NCBI GenBank assembly: GCA_947179485.1
Contig: OX359245.1
Span: forward strand, 30,367,067 to 30,431,066
Length of the DNA: 64,000 bases
From: Allacma fusca
Lineage: Eukaryota; Arthropoda; Collembola; Symphypleona; Sminthuridae
Direction: 5' to 3'
The notes beneath the pieces were generated by a model. That model was not told the origin of the DNA, did no database searches, and saw only the letters and a list, made by a program, of their open reading frames with translations. Position numbers and translations under genes: made by a program. This document shows positions 9,701-22,860 of the stretch, piece by piece. How positions within the stretch are numbered: position 1 is the first letter of the stretch; each line of letters begins with the position of its first letter.

Positions 9701-12700
9701 CTGCGGTTGAACTTTTTATGACAATTATTATAATAAGCACGGTCACTCCCAAGAGGTCCAGAATCATGTAGTACATATTCTATGCACTTATGTTAAATCC
9801 ACAAAAGTAAAGATGCCACTCATTAAGAGCATGATCCTATAAAAAAAGAATCTGCATTCGTGGGAATCAGGCATAATTCTAAAGGCTTTTGAAGCTCCAT
9901 AAATAAGAATAAAAAAATGAGCAAATATAAAGAGAGGCTTTGTTCAACGTCGTATTTGCTATTAATATGCATATTTAAAAACAAGGGAAATACAACAATT
10001 TTTTTGGAAATTTTCCAGGACGTACTTTTTATTTCACCCATAGTTGCAATAATTCAAAGGGGATTTAATTCTCTTTATTATTCATTGTATCGTACATATG
10101 ATTACACGTGTGTACATATGAAATGTGCTCATATGATTTTGCATTAAATTAATATTAAATTCTTAATAGAACCTGGGCAATGCCTCTTACGATCCTATTA
10201 TATAAATGATCTTGAATGGTCCCCTGAAATTCCCAAGGTTTTTTGGAAATATGTTCTCGATGCACAAACTCTAAGACTAACAATAAGCCGATTAGGTAGA
10301 TACTTGCAATGAGAGATCATCTAAAATCCTTCACTCATTTATGTCATTGTGCCCCTTTAAAATCCACACATAACCCATAAGAGGCTTATAAATAAGTTGA
10401 GGGGAGACGTATATATATAATTATTACATTGTATATGTAATAACTACGGAAAAAACAGTGCTTACTCATCTCCAGCCTTCAATGTCAAAAGTTGCACTTT
10501 ATGCTAAATTTCTGAATTAACACACGTAAAGTGGGGATGGCATTATTAATCCCAGTAATTGAAGTGTGGGATGATTTATTATCCAAAATTAAGGAAAACA
10601 TTACATTTTTTAAAGCATGAAAAATTAATGTAACCTTCAAAATTGTAATAGCATTAGGTTGAGCGGAGCATGTGTGGAAATAGTCCAGGAATGCTCTGTC
10701 AAATCTAATCATCATAATTATAAAGACGTCCACGAAAATCCATTCACAAGTTAATCCAGTTTTTAAGGTACCTTCGCACCTGCGGGACTGGATACCTTTT
10801 TTTGATCTGTACCTAAACTGATTAAAGTCTTGGCATGTGTGGCGTGCTATGATGAGTCCAGTCCTAATTATTAGCACTTGCTATTTTTTTAGGAGTAATA
10901 ATTACAGAAATCCCGGATTGATCTCATCATGGGCCAGTGTATAAGTAATTTACGCAAATGAATGATTTTGGGTCAGGAACGTGGATGAACCTCTCCTATA
11001 ATGTACTTGTTGGGTGAGATAAAGGTCAATAAAATGAGCTGACAAGTCTGGTTCGTTGGGTTTGATCCTCAATTTCCACACGTGTCAATTTTTATTGTAC
11101 AAGATCTCTTGGGGAGAGTGACGTGCGTTGAATAATATTATTGAGTCAAGGTTCATTTTCGCACTCTATTCCATTCTGACTTCTTTTTTTTTTATTATTC
11201 CTGGGATTTTTTATTTGTTGTGCTGGGTTTGTAGGTATAAATTCCTTGCGTCAAACGACACTTCCACGCGTGTAACTTTTCCTCGAGCACTATCATTTAG
11301 TGATATTGGGATTGAACTCTTATGTAAGAATTATTGACAGGTGCGTACATTTGGAATTGTTGACAGGCGGCCTTTTTACAAGTGTTTTTAATATTTTCTT
11401 TCCCAAAGGGCGTCCACATTATCACAATAATAAAATCATTTTTTTCAGGAGGTATTGTCTGAAAATAATGTGTTGAGATTTTAATATATAATAATTAATT
11501 GTCGGTTTGTCGTAAATCATAAACAATACACCATTCAATTTTTATTCCCCACTAATATTGTTAGAGTTGTGCAAAACAAAATTATACTATAGAAGTAAAA
11601 TTGTTTGTGGTGAAATCTCATAGAAATCATTTTTGAAAGTTGTGCTTTAAATCAATTTAGACACTCAAACCGATATAATAAATTAGATTTCGGCTGGAAA
11701 TTACGTGATGAAATGGGGCTATGAATAAACACACGTTATCTGGGAATAGTAATTATGTATATATGTAAATTGAGGAATCAAAATGTGAAGTAATGTTCAA
11801 TGTGAGAGTGAAATACTGAGAGCGAAAAATCTTTGAAGGGAAGGGGAAGTTTTGATTGATCCAGTTTTTTTCAGACTTGTAGGCTATAAAAGTGGAAATT
11901 ATTTGACTGATACATGGGAAATGCTAAGTTCCATGGACAATAAAAAAAATTGAGTTGTTTCCTCTTCCCTGATAATATGATACTCTAAAGGTTCAGAGGT
12001 TCTGTATGCATTTGGAACGAGACAACCCCAGCGTTGGTAATGCTTTATATTGTTATTTTGATGTGATTGTTATTGCAAGGAGAAATGAAATCCGAGTGCT
12101 ACATGAGTTGCCCTTGTGAGAGCTTTTGTTATTTACGGAATTAGAGGTATTCTTATTATGGGAAAATATCCCATATTTAGAATGTGACATAGAGAGTGTT
12201 GAAATTATTCTGGGTTTATTAACACGAGGAAGAGAACCCATGTGTATTACATATATGGGCTTAACCTTCCCTTCGGATTTGGTTTCAGAGATAACAGTAT
12301 AGGGGTGGTGTGGTGAAGCGGACGGAATTAAAACTTTTGAAACACATTTTATGTAACTGAAGTTCACGTGTATACTTACATGAAGAGAGACCATTATTAC
12401 AGTGACCTCTTTATATAAGAGCATCCCGACAGGACATACATACACTCTTATAAGGAGAAAAATTTACATGGGGATAAACGGATTTTTATTTTACGAATTT
12501 TTTTGTTTTATTCCATACATATTTTAGCACCTACTCCTATTATATCATTCAGGGTCTAAACAATGCAGGCGTATTGATTGAGACATAGTCCCCACTTTAT
12601 CCTATCATATCTGATTCCACTAGAGGCCTTCAATTATTACAGTTATCCCATAATAAAATTTCCCTTTCACATCCGAAATTTCCTCTTTCTTAGGAATAGT

Positions 12701-15700
12701 ACATTTGGGTGTATTAGCCTTTATTTTGATACGGAAGGGAAAAGAATTCCATTGGCTAAAAAGCTTACAAATTAATTACGGGCTTTGGAAAAGATACACT
12801 CCGAAGTCAACTAATTGTAAGATAGGTCAATTATGGTTAAAGATACGTTGTAATGTCAAGGGAAATATTAAAAATGTGCAGAGTAAGGAAAATTTGGGTT
12901 TTATAATTTTACTCAGGATTCTTTTCTGGGTTAATTGTTCGTATTTACGAAAAACTGTCCGTCTCAAAATTCTTAAGGGAATGTTTCATAATTCATGACA
13001 GCTGTCATCTCAAAAACCCGGTTTTCATCTGTTGTAACCCGTCAAACTGTTTTTTCTAACTATTTTATGCATGAATTTTGAAGAAACCACGTTGAAGAAT
13101 AGTAATATGCAAAAAAAAATCATGGAAATCGGAGGGGGCGCTGTTGAAGTGCCCTCACCGAAAACGAATTAAAACCGAGTTTTAGCACGATTGCTTTTTA
13201 CACGAACGATGTACCTATACACGGACGCAATGTAAGAAATAGTAACATTGCCATAGCTTACTTGGACAAAACTACTCTGATCAACCACTTCCTGTCTCTC
13301 TGGCCTTTCCTATCCAACTTGTTCGGCTGGTCAAAAAATCCCAAGTTTTTAATACAATATACATACATAACATTGGACTTTAGATTCTATTTTAAAGCGC
13401 TAAAACTTAAGAAGTAAGGAAATAGAAAACTGCTTGAACTTTGAACTGAATCATATTCACGCGGAAGCTCTGCAGCATGTTTGAGTGCCAGAGAGGAAGT
13501 AATAACGCTGACAGAGGTCTTCAACTTTCAAGTAAACCGTGCCCCATGCCCACCCTGGATTGGAATGAAATTTTATGTGAACTTATTAGGTAGCTGGCCA
13601 AATATCCCATTGCGGACAAAATTTTGGGTTATCTTACCCTGGTTTTCGCGGGAAATCTCACCGAAGTTTCAAATTCTAACTCGTCAGAACAGGGTCCCCT
13701 GAGGAACCCTGCCCAACTCAAATTTTCCAATGTTAAATCCCATAAGGAATTTTCATATTCGAAAGTCGGTGTTGTAAGGTAATATTCTACTGAAGGATAG
13801 ATTTTGACATGCATTCATCATAAGGTTTTCCAAGGCTCACATCCTAACCTCTACTGGCCACCATTGGATTTCTCGCATCAATTTGACCCATTGAAATAGT
13901 TTAAATGATTTAACTACAACTTCATAATGCAATTCATAACTTTAAGCGAATTAGAGGTAAAGTGAGTCAATAAATTTATTAAAGCGAAATTTAATAGCCG
14001 TATGCGTAAAAACACCCTAAATAAGTAATTGATACGTTTACTGTTTTCATGATTCACTAATCCTTGTACGGCAAAATTCCCATACATCTTGGTGGATGGC
14101 TTGAGTGCTAGTTACAATGTAAAAGAAAATTAGTTTTGATAGTTTCGGAGTTTGATGTAGATAGCACGAAGATGAACACTGTTGATGTTTGAAAGCTTGC
14201 TATTTATAATAAAAAATGGATTCCAGTGAAACCAATTTAAATGTGAAAAAATGTGGTTTTGTATTTAGCTGCTTCTCATGACGTTATATGTTAACGAAGC
14301 CTTCACTACGACAATGTTCAATTCTCTCCGTTGTTGTTTTTACGAACATTCTCTTAAAATCACCAAATTTTGCTGCTTTCACAAAATCGCCTTCCACCTA
14401 AAAACCACGGCATGTGTAAAATCTTCGAATTCTAAGCAATTCTATTGTATAAGCTGGAGTTCAAGTTGGGTTATCTGCCTGTCAACATTTCATCTACATA
14501 CTGGCAAGACGGGTCAAAAATACTTGCCGGATTGGAATATACATGCATATTTCACAAGGGATCACAAACAAGACTCATTGTCCGCCAATTCTAATAACTA
14601 CACTCAATGGAAGAGTCTCTCGATGAGAGTCAAATTCTGCTTCTTTTAGGGGCGCTTTTGTAACGAGATTGCGTTATGTAAAGGCAGTGTGATAAATTCC
14701 TGCAGAGCAAGAAGGATTTTTCCATGTATTCTAGTGATTTTTTTCAAAACTACAAAATGAGTAAAACGCAATTCTTTTATACGCATCAGGTTTGAACGAG
14801 GATTTTAAGACTGTATTATGTTTTCAAGGCATGTAAATAAGAAAGTCACTTTGGGTCCTTCACACAGTATGAATTATTCATGGGCATTGTTATCAAAGCA
14901 TGTGTATTTCTACACCATCATGTGTTACCAAACAGCATTTTTAAAACAACTGAAGCAATGGCCAATGTAGATGTAGAGTAATTACCAATCATGGAACTAA
15001 ATTAAATGCTAATGTTAATCATTTTTGGTTATATGGCAAAACCTCATTGTCATTAATGTCCCTTTCAAAGTGCACCATCTTTACAAGGACCAAGATATTT
15101 CCATCCGGATGCTTTCATAAGGATAAAAATTAACATTGAAATACAAGGAAATTTCCCCTAATATTTTTCTCACCATAAAATCCTCTCCTAAGGGATTATT
15201 TTACAGGGATAGAGCACTGTTATTTTAAAAAGCTATCCCAGCTCACATTGGTTTGGGATGTAATAATTATTCTATTTATTGCCAAAAAATATTTTGACTT
15301 TAAAAACCTGGCTATACATAAAACATCCAGTGAAAGAGGATTTAATTCGTCAGATAGAGGATAATTGACGAGCTTAAGTGTCAAACTTGCAACAGATAAA
15401 AAGGTTTAGTTTCTGTTTTTAAGCGTATATTCTTTAGTACAATACATTTTTATGCTTTTAACTTTTACATTAGCTCCCTGTGATTTACGTACTAAACCTT
15501 TTATTTGCATATAATCTGGGCACAAAAATCATCAGAATCGTTGTTTTCAAGATGTTTTCTAGCATTTTCATAGCACATGAAATTTTTTATTATTGTGAAA
15601 TTGGGATGATTGTATTATCCTAATGCCCACGTATGCATGTAATAATAGTAAACCTAAACCCATTGAACGTCCCATTTTATTTTACATATGAATCGCATTA

Positions 15701-16720
15701 GCCGTTAAAATTTTTAACGCATATAAAAATAGTTGATAAGGAAAATTATTTCTCCTTTTTGCTTATTTTACTCTTACCTTTAAAAATACATTTGTCATAG
15801 AACCGCCTGACTGTTTTCAATGCATTTTAATGTAACATGACCCACAATCAGTAAAAATTACATTCAAGGTGAAATCCTCTCTGCTTTTAGGTTTTGATCA
15901 ATTTTATCAAATCTTGTAGAGCCTCTGTTTCCTGATTTGATTATTTTTTTTCGAAATGATAGCTCCTGCAAATTAAAAAGCTGGATATCTGAAAAGTAGC
16001 AAATGAATAGTTACATTGAGAAATACCGTCGTTACTTGATATATAAATATTCTTAGTCGAGTATTTCTGAGAACCAGTTTTTATATAGCATTATTTGTTA
16101 GTGAGAAGGAATAAGTAATTCCAAAGTTAATTATTTATTCAAGGAACGAACAATTGTTTGAATTTAAATAAGTTTCTTGAGCCGGTTAAGTTGAATTGAC
16201 ATTGCTTAAAAAAATCCGGATACTATATGGAAATTTCTAGTCCGAGAATTAATCAAACTTGAGTACTTATTGCCCTAAAAATCCAATTAATGGTGTGGTA
16301 CATAAATATATATAATTATATATATAATTACAAATATGTATATGTAGTTGTATATAAATACGGAACCTATTTTTTACACATTACTAGACGACATTCGAAC
16401 AATAATACATGAATTGAGTAATTGCATATGATAATATAGGAGTTCGTGTAAAGGTCACAATGGATTGTGGACCTTTTTTTTATATCGTCCATTGACAAAT
16501 TATTGCTATAAAAAATAATGCATCTTAAAATTGTTAATCTTTTATTCAGAGCATTTTAATGATTCAATTTATTGAAACTTTTGAGGAGGAAATAAGTTTA
16601 AAGGAAGGAAATTACAAGAAACGTTCAAGCTCAAATCAGGATAATTAATACAAGATATAATTCAGGTGCTATAATAATTTTGTTAGGCTATTAATGCACA
16701 AATAATCAATTATAGGTCAA
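9701..16720. other. Long gene-free A+T-rich stretch
   Basis: No reading frame here resembles a known protein or joins into a phase-consistent exon chain on either strand. The sequence is A+T rich, with simple TA-rich tracts (for example near 16310-16350). I see no RNA gene or complete transposon. Distal regulatory sequence is possible but not shown. Confidence 0.5.
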
Positions 16721-17735
16721 TTATCGCCCATAAACTTTCACAGCTTGGAAACTTTTATCCCCTCCGTACCATGGGGGTAGCTGATCAGCAGGAAAAAGTT
16801 GAAGCAGCTTTGGTATCCATTCTTCCTTTTTCTGCCCAAATATAACAGCTTGATTGAAACCATTCACCCCTAATTTGTCTTTGGATAACTTGAGCAAGGA
16901 CTCCAATAATGAATTTACTGGAAATTAGAAAACAAAATTATTTCTTGTCAAAAAAAATCTAATATTCTCAAGTTTCTGACAATAACAAAAAACGATTGTG
17001 GAATATTACCATTGACCAAAACTATAGTCCCAGGCTGAGCTCCCTCAACTCCAGTTTGCATCCTCGTCACTAGCCTCAACAGAAGTTCAAGATCTGGAAA
17101 GTATTTTAATTGTAAAATGTCCTCAATGTCCGACAATTTACGAGCAAAGGCGTCAAAGTTATTTGCTTAAAGAACCTAAAACTAATTGATTTGTCAGCCT
17201 TACTCTGTTGGTTTGACAGTTGTTGAGTATCAAATTTATCAAAGTCCCCGATGACTCCAGTGGCTGTATTATTAGGATTTTTAACTTTCAGAGATTCCAT
17301 AACTCGATACCCGATCTGATCGAAATAAGTTGCCAGGATTTGTACTGTCTCTGGACCCTTTTTGATGTAAGTATTAAAAGGATATTTTCCAACTTCGAAG
17401 ATCCAAACTAAAAAAAAAGATAATTACTATTATTTTACCATCGTTTAATGCATATTTTGATATAATTTTAATAATTTCTATGGGATTTACTTGGGCGGTT
17501 ATTAGTATCGTAGCCACTGAGGTAATAGGGGAAATTTAGCTGAATTTCCGCTGGGGCTTTCCAAGTTCCCAAATCCACCTGTTGATTGGAATAAATTATT
17601 TTAGTATAACAGAGTTCCCCTAAAAATATTGCAATTTGGTCACAATTTTAAACTTACATTGGGCTCCTCAACTGGTATACCAAAAGTGTAGCCCAAGACT
17701 AATAACAGACAAAATCCTACGGTAGATCGGATCAT
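16721..17735 (-). CDS. Secreted CRAL-TRIO (SEC14-like) domain protein, 5 exons
   Basis: Exons on the minus strand: 17735-17658, 17578-17491, 17407-17204, 17165-17010, 16917-16721. Phases agree throughout and give 240 residues. Residues 1-19 are a signal peptide (MIRSTVGFCLLLVLGYTFG). The fold signature of the CRAL-TRIO lipid pocket follows: IWIFEVGKYPF near residue 56, and the C-terminal LPPWYGG motif, equivalent to the LPxEYGG of SEC14-like proteins, near residue 220. The usual N-terminal CRAL-TRIO helix bundle is absent. Family members carry hydrophobic ligands such as retinoids, tocopherol or phosphoinositides, normally in the cytosol; here the signal peptide implies an extracellular or lumenal lipid carrier. 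The ligand cannot be told from sequence. The exon 4 acceptor (TTTAAG) is the weakest border. Confidence 0.8.
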
Positions 17736-18427
17736 TTTTAAAAAATCGATAGGACCGACACCTTGGAGAAAAATAGGTCGAAATTGACCGTTGATTGAAT
17801 GCCCTTGCTATTACGAGGACTCTCCTTTATACTCCAGGAATGACCTCTGTAGCTGGCTGTACCACAAACAAATTTTTAAGCTCAAATTATTTAATCCCTT
17901 GAGGAAAAGAAATTATTTTCTGGGAAAATTCGTTAAGAATTCCGGATTAGATTCCTAGCAGCAATTTAAGTTCCGTGGATTTGCATTAACCCTGATTGGC
18001 ACGTTATCAGGGTGGGATGGGAAGTGAGTCACTATACATGCATTTGAGGAATCTATTTTTTCCACATAAAACTCAGAAGGATTTGCAATCAGAGGGCATG
18101 GATTTGCCTACAAAATCTTGAATATATTTGCGAACCCATAAATTTGTTTTCCAGCAAATCCGAACAAGAACTATACTTATATGACATAGCAGCTCTATTT
18201 ATTGACGTTTAAACGTCTCGAAATTAAATTACACTCATTCACATTAAGAAACTGTTCGAACAGCTAATGTTACAACACGGACAAAAATTTTGCTTTTATA
18301 AAAGTAGCTCATCAACAGTTGGCAAACTGACAAATCAGTTCCACAGATAAGACTATCTAGCTGAAGGAATAAATATTTTTATTTAAATAAAAACTGATTA
18401 AAATGAAAGCAGTCAAAATTCTCTTGT

Positions 18428-21400
18428 TTAGTAACTTGATCCAAAATTATCAGCATGGATATATTTGTACGACTGCTTCTTCTGAACGACGTTGGCGCAA
18501 CTTGCGATATCCGAAGAGCCCTTTGGAAAAATCTAGACAAATAAAATCCCGAAGTAATTCCTTGTAAATTTAGCTCCGAACAGGAAGCATAAATCTAGAA
18601 TTATTCTAGAAGCAGACTTAAATCTCTTGTGTAGGGTCACATTTTAAATGGGAAAGAGGGATACCAGGGAAATTAAAACATTTTTTGATACATCGATCGA
18701 TAAGGAATCTTCTTTTCTTAACTATACCAAAAAAATGTAACAATAAGGATTCGTTAAGGTTTCTAATTCAAGTAGATTGACGGAACTTACCAAATTATTG
18801 TCGAACAGGTCAAATTGTTTGTTCAAGCAGAAGAACTTGGGCGCAGTCGCTGGGACACAGTTGTCATCGTTGCTCGGGGTGCCAGAGGATCTAGTGTTAC
18901 CTTTTTTAGCGGCACGTTTCCTGAGAACAGAATTCAAAATCATCACAATCTATCATATCGGGACTGATTTCAATCCATTACAGTAATTAAATGAGCTACT
19001 CAAGCTGACCCTCTCGACCCCGGGGTTGTATTCGGGATCTCCAAAAATTCAAAGGTCCCTGGCCGATTCAACCACCGATTATATTCCGAAACTTCCTTCG
19101 CAGTAGCCACACACGTATCCACTTGGACCGCTAATCCTTTGAAATCTATTCCTGAGAGGAGTAACTCATACACGCGATGAACACCTCGAGGCTGGACCCT
19201 GCAACAATCCAAAACAATCTTGGGTGAATCGATGCAACTGCTATTTGCACATCGGTATAACTTTCAGTCAAAACTGTCCGCTCTACTGATACTATTTTAT
19301 TTGTGCCTCTACTGTCCTTATCCTATTTTAGTTTCTTCCATTGAATTCAAATAATTATACAGAAATATCTTACCATTTCTTACGAATCAGGGGATTGAAA
19401 AAGGACTCCAATTTACTGTAAAAGGCACTATGATCCGCAGGATTCGAGAAGGACGGTGCGCAAAAGTAATGGACAAACAGCCCCGCCTTCCACATCATCT
19501 CCGTCACATAGTCCAAATTCCCCACTTCGAAAACAATGTCATCGGAAATGTCCGTATCGTTGTAGATGGTAGCGTTGAATAGAGTCCCGTTCACCTGGAA
19601 ATGTTTTTGACAGATTTAATTCACAACTCTAATAATACTAAGCTACAATTTTATTTGAGGGTTTCCGAAGAACTAACCATTTCCGGACAGCTCTGTGTCA
19701 TATTAACAAAAACACAAGGGGATTTCCCCCCTTCTGCCACAAGCGATGCGTTCGAACAGTTACCCAGAGCTGACAAGATCCGCTCCTCCTGAAAGGGATC
19801 CTTTAACTCTTCGTATGGGTAATACTGAGCAAAGTAAGTGTACGTGAGTCGGAAGAGTCTTCGGAGTTGTAATATTTGCGAATACTTGACCTTATCCGTG
19901 CAACAAAATCTCGAGAGCATCATACTCGAAGCCACGATGTACTTCCACTCCGTCCGATTAACCAGGGGCAGAGGGGTATTGTACAATGTAAATTCCATAT
20001 AGCTCTGAGCCGTATTTTGTATCTCATCCGAGATAATCTCATCCATGAAGGTAGGGGGTTGCAAGTGGGGGAACTTCGGGAACTTATCTTCTGGGACGCC
20101 TAAATCCAGCTGGGGATGCGTAGCTTTATCCTCACTGCAGGGCCCCGAGACTTCTTTAGCCTTGACTGGGACCTTGATGTCACCTTCCAGAAGATTCAGC
20201 TTTCGGTAGCTACTAGTAGAGTTGATAACCGTTTGGTCTGAAAAAAAATTAATTATAATATTAATTTTCAATAAATGCCTAAATTTTATCCTTCAGCCCC
20301 TTGGAAAAACCTTAAGGGAGATTTTTATGGTCAATACTTTAAAATGCGGGCGTTTCAACTCAAGTAAAATTTTTTTTTAAAGTACCCTTGACAATTCGGA
20401 TGTTCCCCGTGGGTAAAGTATAATTTTGCTGGGTCTTATTAAACCCTGTGAGACACTCCATGGTATCTCTGTAAGGGTAAAAAGTTGTGTCCCCGACCCC
20501 GTCCAAGGAATAGACCTGAGTGAGGTAGGCCGGTTCGGTTTTGTAGCAAGTCCGGTCGCCCATTTTGCCCCCTTGACCCGCCGTGTACTCATTGAGATAG
20601 CGTCCATAAGTGCCAAAGTTCACTGTAAGGAGGCTCCACTCACTCCTGGGCTGGGACAGGGGCTTCATCTCTGTCTTATTGTCTGGATTGAGCCTCACAA
20701 AGTATGCAAAGTTATTTGTGAAGGCGTACGCATAGCCCTCAAAATCTGATAAGTTGTGCATGAGGGGGAGAAATCTCTTGACCTGTAAATAAAAATTTTA
20801 AAAAATAATAATGACCTTATATCAATATATTATGTGTAGTTATAAAATAATTTTTACCTTAATTTCTGGGTCATCAATTTTGAAGCAGGAGTCCTTCCCA
20901 CTGACAATATAACGGTCAGTCTCGGAATCTGCACAGGCCCCGTTTGACAGAAGCCAGCTGGAAGGTAAAGTATGGAAAATGCATATTTAGGAAAGATCCA
21001 ATCAAATGGGTTTATTATTGTCACTAAATGATTCTGCGCATGCGTTTCAAGAAGACAATCGACCCGGAAATAATGCGCAGGAAAAATTCGGTCAATAGTG
21101 GGCTGGTTTGTTTCACATTGCCCCTTAAAATTGGAACGTTCTAAATACTGGCATGAAAAATCATACAGATATCTCCTTCATCTTGAAAAAAAAATTTGTT
21201 CTACAGTTGTAAGGGACTGACAATATCTGTCCTTAGTTTATTTTAAATTTTAATTGGAATTTTTGTACTTACACTCCCGTCACGCAAAATTCCGTTAGTT
21301 TCACTTCCGCATTTGAGTAAGCTCCAGCAGTGCAGTCGCTAGTTTGCACTGCAATATATCCACTATCCGGGGTTTTAATTAAAAAATATGGGTGTATAAA

Positions 21401-21472
21401 TCTTACGATACAATTTCCTGGATCGAATTTCTCTACTAAAAATAACAAAAGTAACAATGCAAATTTTTGCAT
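18428..21472 (-). CDS. Unrecognised secreted, Cys-rich, glycosylated protein, 8 exons
   Basis: Exons on the minus strand: 21472-21273, 20957-20858, 20782-20386, 20237-19678, 19594-19374, 19240-19010, 18920-18791, 18532-18428, about 647 residues. A signal peptide begins MQKFALLLLLFLVEKF. The rest has many Cys, often paired (DCC, FCC), and many N-glycosylation sequons (NGT, NAT, NDT, NCS, NAS, NMT), so it is an extracellular or lumenal protein. I do not recognise the family. One border is odd: exon 6 as a simple frame reaches a stop (TGA) at 19000-19002. I end it at 19010 with a weak GTCAGC donor, because exons 7 and 8 are clearly exon-like, phase-compatible and lack their own start. The shorter alternative ends at the TGA, giving 572 residues. 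Confidence 0.7.
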
Positions 21473-22260
21473 TGTGCGTTTCTTACAAGTTCTCTAATAT
21501 TGACTGACAAAATAATAATTTAGTGTTGGAAAAAAACTTTTTGTGAGAAGAAATTTTGTGTTTTGCCAAATTTTGAGGGGAACTTGAGAAACTTTTACTT
21601 TGTAAAATATTAAGGGGAACTTTGCTCTTTGATTGAGGAATGTCACTCTTGAGTGCCGTTACAAGAAACTGGAATGAGGAAATCAGCCCGTTTGAGCTCT
21701 GACATACTTTCAATTTCATTGCATTCATGGCGTTGGAATAATAATTACTATTGTGTCCGCACTATGTCGACTATTATGTCACTCAACAATGATTTGTTAT
21801 TTTAATTACAAGTACATACATATGTATATGCAATCTTTATTGCGGGATGATAGTGACAGTGTTGACAGCCACCGAAAGTGGTTCCCTTGAAGTGTCAACT
21901 TTGAAACCAGATTTGGGGATTTGGGAACACGAAATAATAAGGGCTATTTAATTTGTTTGGGGTAATAATCGAAAGCCAAGTGTTAATGTTGTACAGAGCT
22001 CATCAGCACATTGCAACTAATGCAAAATTTTATTCAGCAGGATATTTGATTTCAATGTATCGTCTTCTGCACTTTCGTTAGAGTTCTTCTCTTTATTTAG
22101 ATATACATACATAAACACTGCATATAACACTAGTATTATTTCATGGGCAAAACAAAATGACAAAATGCACCTTCCAAAATTAGGGACTCACACAAGTTTT
22201 TACATATAAATGTATTCTCATTTTTTAGATTTCTTTTTTAAATACACAATAAGTTTCTTT

Positions 22261-22860
22261 TCAAGAGTGCTCCACATCCCCAAACCCTGAAGCCAAACCA
22301 TGGTCCTGTCTCGGATCGGAAATAGTCCCATCCTGAATGACAACTTCCTCAAATTCTGAACTAGCTCCCATTGAGGATAATGACCCATCCCCAGAAATAT
22401 CAACTTGCCCCAAACGTTTCCCCCTCCAACAAGACCCACACAACTGACGGATTAGAAACCAAAGAAATAAAAAACCACTTCGGATGGCAAAACACACTTC
22501 ATAGATGACATCTTCCAAGCAGTCCGAGCATGTTGTTTGGTGATCTTGCCACATGAGCCTGCGCAAGTCCCTTACAGCTCCTTCATGTGAGTCCGTTGAC
22601 AGTGACATTATCTCATGATCTTCGGAATTATCATCCCAGGATGACAACGAAGTGGAAGATCTTCGGGTTAAATGTGGCTCCGCCTGGTGGTAACAGTTTT
22701 GATAATTCCTGTTGTTGTTATTGTTGTTGCTGTTGAAGTAGGGTGGCAATCTTGAGCCATAAACATTTGCCAAGAATTCATCAAAAAACGGTTCTTCGTC
22801 CAAATCCTCCAACTCTAACGGATCTTCCCGAGGCTGTACAGATCGTTGAGCTCTCTTCAT
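22261..22860 (-). CDS. Hypothetical protein, 199 residues, single exon
   Basis: The frame starts with MKRAQRSVQPRE and ends GFGDVEHS. The first 50 residues are acidic, followed by an Asn run and a Ser-rich region. Residues about 120-145 form one hydrophobic segment (EVCFAIRSGFLFLWFLIRQLCGSCW) with clustered Cys, which could be a membrane anchor or a palmitoylated hairpin. The C-terminal tail is acidic and Ser-rich. There is no signal peptide. I recognise no family. The composition is far from random translation, but with no introns or homologues seen the coding call is moderate. Confidence 0.55.
   Translation of the reverse strand: MKRAQRSVQPREDPLELEDLDEEPFFDEFLANVYGSRLPPYFNSNNNNNNRNYQNCYHQAEPHLTRRSSTSLSSWDDNSEDHEIMSLSTDSHEGAVRDLRRLMWQDHQTTCSDCLEDVIYEVCFAIRSGFLFLWFLIRQLCGSCWRGKRLGQVDISGDGSLSSMGASSEFEEVVIQDGTISDPRQDHGLASGFGDVEHS

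Noticed and set aside
13481-14649. Frames of 73 and 123 codons as possible exons
   Set aside because: No homology, no consistent splice partners and a random-looking composition.
16300-16350. TA-rich tract as a regulatory palindrome
   Set aside because: A simple A/T microsatellite explains it.
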